Part shown: piece by piece, positions 1-7,885 of the stretch
How the letters are laid out: each line of letters starts with the position of its first letter
Numbering within the stretch: position 1 is the first letter of the stretch
DNA from: Verrucomicrobia subdivision 6 bacterium
GTDB taxonomy: Bacteria > Verrucomicrobiota > Verrucomicrobiia > Methylacidiphilales > Verrucolacustridaceae
Assembly (NCBI GenBank): GCA_947466515.1
Contig: CANIEM010000012.1
Location: 1 to 40,279 of the forward strand
DNA length: 40,279 nt
Reading direction: 5' to 3'
Position numbers and translations under genes: made by a program
Notes under the pieces: model-generated
What the model was told of the DNA's origin: nothing
What the model saw: the letters and a program-made list of their open reading frames with translations, nothing else
Database searches by the model: none

Positions 1-2
1 TC

Positions 3-410
3 ATCTCCCATCTCTTCCGTGAATACGGTGCTTTCCGTGGCGAAATTCCTGCTCGGATCAATGGCGTACTTATCGCCCTCGAAGCGGGGACCTCCATGGC
101 CTACTCCCTTGATAACTTGCAAGAACGCGGCACCCTTTTCGTCGGGCCGCAGGAAGATATCTATGCGGGCATGATTGTTGGCGAAAACACCCGCCCCGCC
201 GACATGGTAGTCAACCCCTGCAAAGCCAAAAATCTGACTAACATGCGTTCGCAGGGTGACGGCAAGGGCATCGCCCTCAGCCCTCCGATTAAGCATAGCC
301 TCGAGCGCGGCCTAGAATACCTTTCCGAGGACGAGTACCTAGAAGTCACCCCCAAAACCCTCCGCTTCCGCAAAAAGATCCTCGACCACTCCCGCCGCAA
401 GCGCTCGTAA
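3..410 (+). CDS. typA: GTP-binding protein TypA/BipA, C-terminal part (5' end outside window)
   Basis: The reading frame is open from the first bases and ends at TAA 408-410, so only the last ~135 residues are present. They match the BipA/TypA C-terminal region: an elongation-factor-G-like fold-V segment (NGVLIALEAGTSMAYSLDNL, then LQERGTLFVGP) followed by the BipA-specific C-terminal domain with VNPCKAKNLTNMR and EYLEVTPKTLRFRKK. In the family this domain is needed for ribosome binding. BipA is a translational GTPase linked to ribosome assembly and stress or cold adaptation. The GTPase domain lies upstream of the window. The ATG at 96 is internal (it encodes a Met in the conserved region) and is not the start. 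No obvious T-tract terminator follows; the downstream spacer holds repeats instead. Confidence 0.95.
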   Translation: MSHLFREYGAFRGEIPARINGVLIALEAGTSMAYSLDNLQERGTLFVGPQEDIYAGMIVGENTRPADMVVNPCKAKNLTNMRSQGDGKGIALSPPIKHSLERGLEYLSEDEYLEVTPKTLRFRKKILDHSRRKRS

Positions 411-426
411 TCTCTCCCCAACCATA

Positions 427-457
427 ATTCCCACATTCTTGGGAATATAGGAACGTC
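427..457. repeat. 31-bp repeat, copy 1
   Basis: This copy differs at one position from the second copy at 572-602 (A instead of G after TTCCCAC). It contains the 7-bp inverted arms ATTCCCA and TGGGAAT with a 6-nt loop and ends in TATAGGAACGTC. It lies 17 bases after the bipA stop. Its short palindromic form resembles REP-type elements, but no RAYT transposase is in the window. Confidence 0.8.
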
Positions 458-489
458 CTTCCTCCTCAAAACCCGCTCCCCGACATTTC

Positions 490-515
490 GACATTATGCA
501 TAAAGCCATAATGTC
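490..515. repeat. Perfect 9-bp inverted repeat between the two 31-bp repeats
   Basis: GACATTATG at 490-498 and CATAATGTC at 507-515 are exact reverse complements separated by 8 bases. No T-tract follows on either strand, so it is not a convincing intrinsic terminator. It lies roughly midway between the two copies of the 31-bp repeat, so the three elements form one structured spacer. Confidence 0.6.
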
Positions 516-571
516 CCCTCACAGCCCCACCTACCCCCTTTCCACTATCCCTCCAACCCCACTCCCTCCTC

Positions 572-602
572 ATTCCCACGTTCTTGGGAATATAGGAACG
601 TC
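572..602. repeat. 31-bp repeat, copy 2
   Basis: Same orientation as copy 1 with a single mismatch. In this copy a second, alternative 6-bp stem is possible (ACGTTC with GAACGT), overlapping the ATTCCCA/TGGGAAT stem, so the transcript could switch between two hairpins. The A variant in copy 1 weakens that alternative stem. Confidence 0.8.
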
Positions 603-692
603 TTCCACACACCCGCTTTACTCTACCTCCCACCCCTCAGGGGCGGAGGTTTGCCAGATGACTCCCCCTATTTTTCCCCCTACCTTGCATTC

Positions 693-1109
693 ATGAAACT
701 CCTTCTCCCCCTCGCCCTCCTCTTTCCCGTCAGCCATCTCGTTCTCGCAGACGAGTATCGTAAATCCGTTCAGGTTCAGGAAAACCTATCCACTAGCGCA
801 ACCTGGGATGGCACCCCCATTCAGTATCCATCAGGCACAGCCAAAGTCTCAGGAGCAATCGTCACCCTGCCCCCAGGCACGGAAACTGGATGGCATACCC
901 ACCCCGTTCCCTGCCTCGCCCTCATTCTTGAGGGGGAACTCCTCGTCGAACTAAAAGACGGCCAAACCAAAAAGCTAAAAGCAGGAGATACCCTAGCCGA
1001 AGTCATCAACACTCCTCACAATGGTAAGAACATCGGAAAAACCCCACTAAAGATTGCCGTATTTTATGCAGGGAACACCGATCTCAAAACTACCCTCCTC
1101 TGCCCCTAA
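693..1109 (+). CDS. Secreted cupin-domain protein
   Basis: A 138-residue protein. I chose the ATG at 693 over the in-frame upstream start at 651 because it gives a clean signal peptide (MKLLLPLALLFPVSHLVLA, then DEYRKS). The mature part is a single cupin_2 barrel: PPGTETGWHTHP carries the first-motif histidines, G-x-L/V-x-L follows (EGELLVELKDG), and LKAGDTLAEVINTPHNGKN contains the second motif with its own histidine. These His residues could bind a metal. The product is likely periplasmic. Small single-domain cupins range from sugar isomerases to sensors, so the substrate is unknown. No clear Shine-Dalgarno sequence precedes the start. The permease gene follows after 35 bases on the same strand and may be co-transcribed. 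Confidence 0.85.
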   Translation: MKLLLPLALLFPVSHLVLADEYRKSVQVQENLSTSATWDGTPIQYPSGTAKVSGAIVTLPPGTETGWHTHPVPCLALILEGELLVELKDGQTKKLKAGDTLAEVINTPHNGKNIGKTPLKIAVFYAGNTDLKTTLLCP

Positions 1110-1144
1110 CTGATTCCGAAGAATTTCCGCCACTCTACTCCTGC

Positions 1145-1891
1145 ATGCCCGATCTCTCCCTATCCGCTTGGCTCCTCGCTCTCGCCGCCGCACTCTTTGC
1201 TGGTCTCTCAAAATCAGGCTTCGGCCCCTTCGGACTTCTCTCCGTCCTCTGTATGGCCGAAATCCTCCCCGCCCGCGAATCCACCGGCATCGTCCTTCCT
1301 CTCCTCATCTTTGCCGACCTCTTAGCCGTCCGCGCCTTCCACGAACACGCCTCCTGGTCCACCCTTCGCGCTCTGCTTCCCGCAACCCTCGCAGGCATCG
1401 TGACCGGTTGGTGGATTATGCCCCGCATCCCCACAGAATTCTTCGGCCATACCCTCGGCTGGATCATCATCGTCCTCATTTTCATCATCCTCATCCAACG
1501 CGCGCGCCCGCAACTCCTCACTTTCATCACCCAACACCCACTCCTTGGACTTTTCTGCGGTTGGACCGCTGGCATCACTACTATGCTGGCCAACGCCGCA
1601 GGTCCCATCACCGCTTTCTACTTCCTTTCACAGCGCACCACAAAAATGGTCATGGTCGGCACGGGCGCCTGGTTCTACCTCACCATCAACCTCGCCAAAC
1701 TCCCCTTCAGCTATCAACTCGGTCTCCTCAATACAAAATCCATCCTCCTCGACGCCCTCCTCCTTCCAGGAGTCTTCCTCGGATTTTGGCTGGGTTGCTC
1801 TCTCCTCAAAAAAATCTCACAGAATTTTTTCGAATGGATCCTCATCTTCATGGCTCTCGGCGCCGCCTTGCGCATGGTCACAAAAGCCTGA
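1145..1891 (+). CDS. TauE/SafE (DUF81) family membrane permease
   Basis: A 248-residue polytopic membrane protein made almost entirely of hydrophobic segments. The N-terminal GLSKSGFGPFG and the mid-protein repeat of this half (GITTMLANAAGPITAFYFL) are hallmarks of the TauE/SafE family, which has two homologous halves of about four helices each. Family members export sulfite, sulfoacetate or related organosulfur anions, but most are uncharacterised and the substrate cannot be read from sequence. The ATG at 1145 has no evident Shine-Dalgarno sequence. It sits 35 bases after the cupin stop, and the next gene downstream is convergent. An alternative + frame over the same DNA (1168-1914) encodes an Arg/His/Pro-rich shadow and is rejected. 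Confidence 0.88.
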   Translation: MPDLSLSAWLLALAAALFAGLSKSGFGPFGLLSVLCMAEILPARESTGIVLPLLIFADLLAVRAFHEHASWSTLRALLPATLAGIVTGWWIMPRIPTEFFGHTLGWIIIVLIFIILIQRARPQLLTFITQHPLLGLFCGWTAGITTMLANAAGPITAFYFLSQRTTKMVMVGTGAWFYLTINLAKLPFSYQLGLLNTKSILLDALLLPGVFLGFWLGCSLLKKISQNFFEWILIFMALGAALRMVTKA

Positions 1892-1909
1892 TCCCCTTCT
1901 CTTCTCTGC

Positions 1910-1954
1910 CCTAAAAAAGAACGGGTGATCTCGGCCTAAACCGAAATCACCCGT
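1910..1954 (-). terminator. Intrinsic terminator of the EF-hand gene
   Basis: ACGGGTGAT at 1921-1929 pairs perfectly with ATCACCCGT at 1946-1954, and an inner TCGG/CCGA pairing closes the loop further. Read on the minus strand, the hairpin is followed directly by TCTTTTTTAGG, a normal intrinsic terminator for the minus-strand gene ending at 1974. It may also slow transcripts arriving from the convergent permease gene. Confidence 0.85.
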
Positions 1955-1973
1955 CCTCACTCAAACCAAAAGT

Positions 1974-2279
1974 TTACTGGGTCGGTGCGTTCGTCCCTCC
2001 GTCTTTATTAGGACCATCCTTCTTCGGCTTCTTCGGAGGCAACTCCTCCTTATCAATCTTCCCATTCCCATTCTTATCATACTTGGCAACCATCGCCGCC
2101 TTTTCCGTCTCATCCAACTTGCCATCATGATTCGCATCAAACTCCTTTTCAAACCCCTTGAGCTTATGGGCAGGAGAAAGCTCAGGCGCAGTTGGTGTAG
2201 TTCCATCTTGGGCTTGTACCGAGGCAGTTACCCCAGTCAAACCTGCTAGTATCAAGGCTAGTAGTAGGTTGTTTTTCAT
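1974..2279 (-). CDS. Small secreted EF-hand (calcium-binding) protein
   Basis: A 101-residue protein. I placed the start at ATG 2279, which begins a signal peptide (MKNNLLLALILAGLTGVTAS, then VQAQ); an upstream in-frame start at 2297 only adds MAYSYS. Two EF-hand loops follow: DANHDGKLDETE and DKNGNGKIDKEE. Both have acidic or Asn ligands at positions 1, 3, 5, 9 and Glu at 12, so both look able to bind calcium. The tail is Lys/Pro/Gly-rich (PPKKPKKDGPNKDGG). Secreted EF-hand proteins of this size are common in planctomycetes and verrucomicrobia, mostly with unknown roles. The gene has its own promoter-like site and terminator, so it is probably a single-gene unit. Confidence 0.85.
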   Translation of the reverse strand: MKNNLLLALILAGLTGVTASVQAQDGTTPTAPELSPAHKLKGFEKEFDANHDGKLDETEKAAMVAKYDKNGNGKIDKEELPPKKPKKDGPNKDGGTNAPTQ

Positions 2280-2307
2280 AGAATATGAATATGCCACCCG
2301 TATCCCA

Positions 2308-2316
2308 TTTATACCA
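2308..2316 (-). promoter_or_regulatory. Putative extended -10 promoter of the EF-hand gene
   Basis: On the minus strand the sequence reads TTGGTATAAATGG, which contains TGnTATAAA, an extended -10 element of the sigma-70 type. It lies in the 43-base gap between the M23 peptidase stop (2323) and the EF-hand start (2279), with a predicted start point near 2301. I see no convincing -35 box at the right spacing, as is usual for extended -10 promoters. Confidence 0.4.
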
Positions 2317-2322
2317 AGCCTA

Positions 2323-3390
2323 TTATTCCTCCGAATAGAGCAACATCCCCATCGCCTGCTCCCCCAACTTGCTCAACTTCATCCCACCCTTCCCATCAGG
2401 CCCCACCAGTCCCCGGCAGTAGTACCTTCCCTCATTCGGCCTCCCAGGAACCGACCTAAGCTCCGCCTTCTCCACCCTCTCCCCTCGACCCCTAACCTTC
2501 AGCGGCAATCCCCAAGGGGTCATCTCCAAATCCCAAGACTGCTCTCCAATTCCGATCCCCTCCTTCTCCACCCACTGCATCCAGCCGATCTGCCCACTCG
2601 GCACCGGCACTCGAACCGCAAACCCACTTGGTTGCGAACCCAAACACTCCCCGCAACTCATCGGTTTCCCCTCCTGTGCTGACTTCAGTAATGCAGCAGG
2701 ATCTACCCCCATCAAATTCAGACCATTCCACTCCCCATTTCGATTCGGCTCCCAAAAACGTCCGGGCTTGGATACTTTCACCCAATCCGCAAATTTTTCG
2801 TTTAACTGAAACGCTATCTCCAGATGCAAATGTGCCCGATCTCTCGTCAATCCTGGCCCCGTCCACCCCATGACCCCCACCTGATCTCCCGCTTTCACCC
2901 GCTGCCCCACCTGCACGCAGGCCGAGGCCAGATGTCCATAAATCGTGTACACAGGCTGGCTTCCCCACATATGCCTCACGATCACCTGCTTCCCGTAATC
3001 GGAAATCTTTTCGTCCAGATTCACTCGCACCACCTCCCCATCCGCCGATGCTCTCACTTCATCCGTCGGTTCCCCCAGAGAATCACGATGCAAAGGCCGG
3101 ATATCGATTCCCTTGTGAAAATGCTCGAATATTCGAGCAGGCTCAGACCCCGCCGTACGAACAAAACCGAACATCCCCGAGATAAGTCGGCGACTGATCG
3201 TCGGTTGATAAAACTTTTCTGGGTGATTGGCAACGAGAGCTCGATTTTCTGTCGGAAACTTCCAGTCGATTCGCTCCTCCGCCTGCCCCGATCCGAGCAG
3301 GCCCAGCGCCATCAACCAAAATACCAATGAGCGTCCCACTCGCCCGAAGATGTCGCCGACCGGCATCCTCGCCCACTCCGCCATCCTCAC
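2323..3390 (-). CDS. M23 family metallopeptidase (LytM/peptidoglycan endopeptidase type)
   Basis: A 355-residue protein whose N-terminal hydrophobic segment (SLVFWLMALGLLGSG) is a likely signal peptide. The M23 core spans about residues 85-195 with its zinc site intact: H92 and D96 in HKGIDI (HxxxD), YTIYGHLAS, and H187/H189 in HLHLE (HxH). A ~160-residue C-terminal part rich in short beta-like segments matches nothing I recognise. Such enzymes cut peptide cross-bridges in peptidoglycan or act as envelope regulators. The start is GTG 3390, which overlaps the htrA stop in GTGA, so translation is probably coupled to the protease; an ATG at 3384 is the alternative. Pairing with HtrA suggests shared periplasmic maintenance. 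Confidence 0.88.
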   Translation of the reverse strand: MRMAEWARMPVGDIFGRVGRSLVFWLMALGLLGSGQAEERIDWKFPTENRALVANHPEKFYQPTISRRLISGMFGFVRTAGSEPARIFEHFHKGIDIRPLHRDSLGEPTDEVRASADGEVVRVNLDEKISDYGKQVIVRHMWGSQPVYTIYGHLASACVQVGQRVKAGDQVGVMGWTGPGLTRDRAHLHLEIAFQLNEKFADWVKVSKPGRFWEPNRNGEWNGLNLMGVDPAALLKSAQEGKPMSCGECLGSQPSGFAVRVPVPSGQIGWMQWVEKEGIGIGEQSWDLEMTPWGLPLKVRGRGERVEKAELRSVPGRPNEGRYYCRGLVGPDGKGGMKLSKLGEQAMGMLLYSEE

Positions 3391-4505
3391 CTTGCTTTCA
3401 GTACCACCGCCCCACTTCGTATCGCGATAAAGTTCCCCTGCTTGCTCGCCCCTAAGACCGTCACCGGAACCTGCTCCCCACTCTTCAGTTGGCGAACCTT
3501 ACGAGGCAACTCCTCCAATGTCCGCGCAGGAATTTGACCCAGGCCCACCACCAGCATTCCCTTTAGGATTCCAGCCTCTGCTGCTGGGCTATTTTTTTCC
3601 ACCCCGACCACCAGCAACCCTACACGCTGTCCATACCCGAGCTGCATCGACTCGGTTAAGCTACAATCCTTCAGTTCCAACCCAAACTTCTCCTTAAGGG
3701 CCAACGCGGCGGAACGCTCAGGCGGAGCCTTAATTTTCCCTTCCACAATCGCAATCGCCTCCTCCACCCAGCGTTTCACCCGCTCGCCCGCAATGGCAAA
3801 ACCAATACTCTCAGTGGGCAAGTTCTGGGCCATCGACATCTTAGCCGAACTCAACCCCACCAGATCTCCCTCCGAATCGACCAAAGGCCCCCCGCTGTTT
3901 CCGGGATTAATCGCCGCATCCGTTTGTAACAATCCCTCCATCGTCAAATCTCCCAGCGTTAAAGTCCTCTCCTTACCACTGAGAATCCCTGCGCTTACGC
4001 TATTCTCATATCCGACTGGGTTACCCAAAACGAGAACCGTCTGACCAAGTAGATTGGGAGAAAGCTTCTCCAGACTCAGAAAAGGCAAGGGCTCCTTTGC
4101 GTTCACCTTAATCAAAGCCAGATCCTGCAAATCATCGTCGCGAAGAAGTTCCGCGTCGTACTCTTTACCGCTCGATAGCTTCACACGGATTTTTAATTTA
4201 TTGGCCCGACCTGCCACGTGCTGATTAGTTACAATATATCCGTCAGGACTAATAATGAGCCCCGAACCAAGGTTTTTAACTGGGGTCTGTAATATCCGAT
4301 TTCCTCTCGCCATCCCGCCACCGTAAAACTGATTAATAAAAGTATCGAAAGGATCGATCACTTGCTGTTCCACAATCTTCTCCGTATTGATGTTCACCAC
4401 TGCGGGACGCACTTTTTCCACCACCTTCACCATCGGCTCATCTTGCGGAGCCATCCCCCAGACGGATCCAGCGAGCAGAAAAACCCCCATCCAACGTGCT
4501 TTCAT
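3387..4505 (-). CDS. HtrA/DegP-like serine protease with one PDZ domain
   Basis: An S1C trypsin-like periplasmic protease. I chose ATG 4505 (MKARWMGVFLLAGSVWG, a short signal peptide); ATG 4508 directly before it is equivalent, and the frame upstream to 4562 is a Gly-rich read-through of the spacer. The catalytic triad is intact: His96 (TNQHVAG), Asp128 (DLQDLALI) and Ser204 (NPGNSGGP), numbered from 4505. A single PDZ domain fills roughly the last 90 residues (GLLVVGVEKNSPAAEAGI). At about 372 residues it resembles DegS or short HtrA proteins in size, but it has a cleavable-looking signal rather than a long anchor. It probably degrades or senses misfolded envelope proteins. The M23 peptidase gene follows with a 4-nt overlap. 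Confidence 0.92.
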   Translation of the reverse strand: MKARWMGVFLLAGSVWGMAPQDEPMVKVVEKVRPAVVNINTEKIVEQQVIDPFDTFINQFYGGGMARGNRILQTPVKNLGSGLIISPDGYIVTNQHVAGRANKLKIRVKLSSGKEYDAELLRDDDLQDLALIKVNAKEPLPFLSLEKLSPNLLGQTVLVLGNPVGYENSVSAGILSGKERTLTLGDLTMEGLLQTDAAINPGNSGGPLVDSEGDLVGLSSAKMSMAQNLPTESIGFAIAGERVKRWVEEAIAIVEGKIKAPPERSAALALKEKFGLELKDCSLTESMQLGYGQRVGLLVVGVEKNSPAAEAGILKGMLVVGLGQIPARTLEELPRKVRQLKSGEQVPVTVLGASKQGNFIAIRSGAVVLKAR

Positions 4506-4572
4506 CATCCGCCCACCATAATCCCACCCCCCACCCCCCGACAAGCCCCCCACTCCTCCCATCCCCTACCCC

Positions 4573-4597
4573 AGAGCTGGGCCTATGCCCGGGCTCT
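4573..4597. promoter_or_regulatory. GC-rich hairpin in the divergent htrA/DUF2851 spacer
   Basis: AGAGC...GCTCT (outer) and GGGC/GCCC (inner) close a CTAT loop with a small internal bulge, immediately followed on the + strand by an A/T-rich stretch. It lies between two divergent genes (htrA start 4505, DUF2851 start 4655), so it could be an operator or an RNA leader structure for htrA. It has no U-tract in either direction that would make it a good terminator. Confidence 0.35.
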
Positions 4598-4654
4598 AAA
4601 TAAATATATTTTCAAAAACCCGCAACTTTTCGCCTCGAACTCAGTTTAATACTT

Positions 4655-6031
4655 ATGACGACTAGCTATCGGCGTTGGGTCCACCAAAACATTCTTCGAG
4701 AAGATCCAGCCCCCATTCTTTCCGAATCCATTCTCCAACGTATCTGGTTCGAATCCCTCGTCCGTAATCCCCTGCAAACCCTTTCGGGCGAATCTCTCAC
4801 CCTCCGCCAACCTGGCTTCTGGAATCATCGTGCTGGACCCGACTTTCTTCGCTGCTCCTTTCTTGCAGGCGACGGCTCAATCTTCACGGGAGACGTTGAA
4901 ATCCATCGCCACTCCTCGGATTGGGATGCCCACCAGCACTCCACTAACCCAGCTTATCGCAATGTCGTTCTCCACGTTTTCTGGCAAGTCGACCCCTCCA
5001 CCTCCCCCGCTCCCTCCCCACAAATCAGGCCCATCGCTATCGAGCATCAACTTGCTGCCCCTCTCACCGAACTTATCCCTCTTTTCCGAGCAACCCCCGC
5101 TGAGATTTCTGGAGGGGAAAAACCTGGCCGCTGCCACTTAACCCTTCTCGCTCTTTCCACCGATCAACTTCGCGATTTCCTTGAAGAAGCGGGTTGGCAC
5201 CGCCTCCGCCAACGCCGCGCCCTCGCCTCCGCCCGCTCCTCCGCCCACGGATTCGACCAAGCTGTTTGGGTCGCCCTAGCAGAAGGCCTCGGCTTTTCCG
5301 AAAATCGTGAACCCTTTACCTCCTTAGCCCACGCCGTCCCCATTTTTCAACTCCTTCAACTCCCCCATCGCATGGATCGCGAAGCCATCCTCTACGGCGT
5401 CGCGGGTCTCCTCCCTGACCCCACCCGCGCCTCAGTATCCCCCCGCGCCCTACCACTTCTCAAGGAACTTTGGGATCGTTGGTGGCCCCAACGCGAAACC
5501 TGGAACGATCGCACTCTTCCACCCGCCTGCTGGAAAATGGGCTCCACCCGCCCCAACAACTCCCCCCTCCGTCGTCTCGCCGCCCTCTCCTTTATTTCCG
5601 ACCCCATCCTCTGGACGTCCTTGACCCAATCCATTCAAAAGGGCGAGTCCAACGCTTTCTTAGAAATCCTTAAAACCGTCAAACACCGCTTCTGGGATCA
5701 ACACGCAGGATGGGACGGCCGCATCCTATCCTCCCCCTCTCGTCTCGTCGGACTCGACCGCTCCACCGCCCTTCTCTTTCAAGTCCTCGCTCCTCTCACC
5801 CTTCTGCCCGAAGACGAACTCAACCGCCGTATGCAAGATTGGCCCGTAGGCGGCGACGCGGGTTTACTCCGATCCGCCAGTATCCGCTTGCTCAGCGTCC
5901 CGTTTCCGCCACCCGATGTCCGCTCCCACCTCGCGCGCGAAGGACTCCTCCAGATCTATCGAGATTTTTGCCGAACCGAAACCGACGCCTGCCAATCCTG
6001 CTCCATGCCAAACTTTTTAGCGCAAAGGTAG
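4655..6031 (+). CDS. DUF2851 family protein
   Basis: A 458-residue soluble protein. The N-terminal third carries the DUF2851 signature: QRIWFESLVRNPLQTLSGES, then GFWNHRAGPDFLRCSFLAGD, GDVEIHRHSSDWDAHQH and AYRNVVLHVFW. Conserved charged residues in AGPDF...GDVEIH...SDW resemble a nuclease-like or PD-(D/E)XK-type active site, but that is only an impression. The end has a Cys pair in FCRTETDACQSCSMPN, possibly a metal knuckle. The function of this family is unknown. The ATG at 4655 follows an A/T-rich segment; no Shine-Dalgarno is visible. The gene stands alone, divergent from htrA and convergent with the VanX-type gene. Confidence 0.85.
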   Translation: MTTSYRRWVHQNILREDPAPILSESILQRIWFESLVRNPLQTLSGESLTLRQPGFWNHRAGPDFLRCSFLAGDGSIFTGDVEIHRHSSDWDAHQHSTNPAYRNVVLHVFWQVDPSTSPAPSPQIRPIAIEHQLAAPLTELIPLFRATPAEISGGEKPGRCHLTLLALSTDQLRDFLEEAGWHRLRQRRALASARSSAHGFDQAVWVALAEGLGFSENREPFTSLAHAVPIFQLLQLPHRMDREAILYGVAGLLPDPTRASVSPRALPLLKELWDRWWPQRETWNDRTLPPACWKMGSTRPNNSPLRRLAALSFISDPILWTSLTQSIQKGESNAFLEILKTVKHRFWDQHAGWDGRILSSPSRLVGLDRSTALLFQVLAPLTLLPEDELNRRMQDWPVGGDAGLLRSASIRLLSVPFPPPDVRSHLAREGLLQIYRDFCRTETDACQSCSMPNFLAQR

Positions 6032-6079
6032 TGTCACTCACTCTCCTCCAACCCCCCAGCAAGACCCCTTCGCGGAGCC

Positions 6080-6679
6080 TTATCGCCCCTGAATCGGATC
6101 GTAAGAAGCCCAATCCCGCAAATCATAATGCCACCACTCATCGGGCACCCCAGAAAACCCCGCCCGAAACATCGCCTGCCGCAATATCTTCGCCCTCCCT
6201 CCCACCTCCTTCGGAACATCCGAAAAGTCCTCATCCGCCTTCGCGCTAAACTCATCGTGATCACTTGGCATCTCCAGCAACTTCCCTTGCAGATCCGCCA
6301 ACGCAACATCCACACTGGTCCCCCGATTGTGCCGACTAATCTTTGTAGGGGGCGTAAGAAACTTCCCATCAGGCTTCGCGGCCCAGAGGGCCTTCTGCGC
6401 CGCAACCGGTCGCCAAGCATCCCAAAGTACCAACCGGTACCCACGTCCGCGTAAATCGACCACCACTTTTTCCAACTGACGAATCGTCTCCCGCCTTAAC
6501 CAAGCTCGCCCATCAGGATATATCTTCTTTCCCGTAATGTTTCTTTCCGTCGCATACCGCATTTCGATCACAATCCCAGGAATCGAATCCTCCTTCACTT
6601 CCACCAACCCCTCCCCAGGGGCCTGAGCCCATCCCACACTTCCTACCCATCCCAAGAGAAAAAGAGCCCGCAAGATCAT
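6080..6679 (-). CDS. VanX-type D-alanyl-D-alanine dipeptidase (M15D), secreted
   Basis: A 199-residue protein starting at ATG 6679 (MILRALFLLGWVGSVGWAQA, a signal peptide); the longer in-frame start at 6721 only adds 14 residues that hide the signal. The zinc and catalytic residues of the VanX/DdpX family are present: R90 in WDAWRP, H117 and D124 in SRHNRGTSVD, E181 and H184 in DEWWHYDL. The enzyme hydrolyses D-Ala-D-Ala, most likely for recycling cell-wall dipeptide. No vanH/vanA genes are nearby, so this does not imply vancomycin resistance. It follows the citrate synthase gene after 44 bases on the same strand and may share its transcript. Confidence 0.9.
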   Translation of the reverse strand: MILRALFLLGWVGSVGWAQAPGEGLVEVKEDSIPGIVIEMRYATERNITGKKIYPDGRAWLRRETIRQLEKVVVDLRGRGYRLVLWDAWRPVAAQKALWAAKPDGKFLTPPTKISRHNRGTSVDVALADLQGKLLEMPSDHDEFSAKADEDFSDVPKEVGGRAKILRQAMFRAGFSGVPDEWWHYDLRDWASYDPIQGR

Positions 6680-6723
6680 AGGCAGCCCAAGAAGCCGTAG
6701 TCTACCGACTCGGCACCCCACCC

Positions 6724-7884
6724 TTATCGTTGCGCAAGCGGCACAACTTTTCGACCCACCGCAGGCCCCACATACTCGCTATCAGGCCGGAACAACCGAT
6801 TATCCTGCCACTGCTCAAGAATATGCCCCGTCCATCCCGCTGTCCGTGCCACCGCAAAAATCGGAGTAAATAGATCCGTCGGCAAACCCAAGCTGTAGTA
6901 AACCGTCGCCGAGTAAAAATCAACATTCGCATTCAACCCTTTTTCCTGATGCATGATCTGAGCAATCCGCTCACTCATCTGTATCCACTTGGTATCCCCT
7001 AACTCCGCCGTCAGTTTTTCCGCCATCCGCTTCAGGTGAGGTGCCCGCGGATCCAGCACCTTGTACACCCGATGCCCAATTCCCATAATTTTCTTCTTCT
7101 GCGCCATCTGCTCTTTCACCCACCCATCCACTTTTTCCAGACTCCCAATTTTCTGAAGCATGTGAATCACTCCCTCATTGGCCCCACCATGCAACGGCCC
7201 CTTCAAGGTTCCAATCGCCGTGCTCACAGCCGAATAAATATCGGTCAAAGTCGAGGCACACACCCGCGCCGCAAAAGTGGAAGCGTTCATTCCGTGATCC
7301 GCGTGCAAAACAAACGCCATATCCAAAGTGGCCACCGCTTCCGGCCCCGCTTCTTGCCCATTCAGTAAATAAAGAAAGTGAGCCGCCTCCCCCAAATCCT
7401 TTCGCACTGGAGGCAACGACTGGCCCCTCCTCGCCCGATGAAAATAGGCTGCGATCACCCCAATCTTCGCCGTCAGCGAGATTTGCCGATGCCGATTCAA
7501 CTCCACCTGCTCCACCCCAATTGGACCGTAATCATAGAGCCCCAACATCGAGATGCAGGTACGCAGGATATCCATCGGACTCGAATCCTTCGGCGCCGCC
7601 AAAATATAATCCACCACTCCCTGCGGCAGTTCTCTCTCACTCGCTAGTGACTTTTTCAACTGCGCCAACTGCTTCGAATTCGGCAAATCCCCTTGCCATA
7701 GAAGATAACTGGCTTCTTCGAAGCTCACCTTGCCCGCAAGCTCATCAATGTCATAACCACGATAAATCAGCTTCCCTTCCAATCCACGCACGTCAGAAAG
7801 AGCCGTAGCTGTTGCCACCACTCCTTCCAGCCCTTTCGCCACAATCTTGGTCACCCCAGCCGCCGCTTCCTTGGCATCACTCAC
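6724..7884 (-). CDS. gltA: Citrate synthase
   Basis: Condenses acetyl-CoA and oxaloacetate to citrate, the entry step of the TCA cycle. At 386 residues it has the short bacterial/archaeal form rather than the long NADH-regulated one. The active-site residues are present: His232 (LKGPLHGGANE), His271 (MGIGHRVYK) and Asp322 (NVDFYSATV), numbered from the chosen start. I chose GTG 7884, one base after the sucD stop codon and preceded by GGGAAAA, rather than the upstream start at 7929, which would run 44 bases into sucD and add a stretch unlike the family. A 2-methylcitrate synthase role cannot be excluded from sequence, but linkage to sucCD favours the TCA cycle. Confidence 0.93.
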   Translation of the reverse strand: MSDAKEAAAGVTKIVAKGLEGVVATATALSDVRGLEGKLIYRGYDIDELAGKVSFEEASYLLWQGDLPNSKQLAQLKKSLASERELPQGVVDYILAAPKDSSPMDILRTCISMLGLYDYGPIGVEQVELNRHRQISLTAKIGVIAAYFHRARRGQSLPPVRKDLGEAAHFLYLLNGQEAGPEAVATLDMAFVLHADHGMNASTFAARVCASTLTDIYSAVSTAIGTLKGPLHGGANEGVIHMLQKIGSLEKVDGWVKEQMAQKKKIMGIGHRVYKVLDPRAPHLKRMAEKLTAELGDTKWIQMSERIAQIMHQEKGLNANVDFYSATVYYSLGLPTDLFTPIFAVARTAGWTGHILEQWQDNRLFRPDSEYVGPAVGRKVVPLAQR

Positions 7885-7885
7885 A

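Noticed and set aside
411-692. CRISPR array from the spaced repeats
   Set aside because: Only two copies, 114 bases apart, with a palindrome between them and no cas genes.
1168-1914. Long + frame over the TauE/SafE gene
   Set aside because: Arg/His/Pro-rich composition without domains; it is another frame of the C-rich permease gene.
6032-6079. Terminator between convergent DUF2851 and VanX-type genes
   Set aside because: A weak wobble-rich stem is possible, but there is no T-tract on either strand.
6080-6679. VanX-like gene as a vancomycin resistance marker
   Set aside because: No vanH, vanA/B or vanRS neighbours; it has a signal peptide and fits dipeptide recycling.
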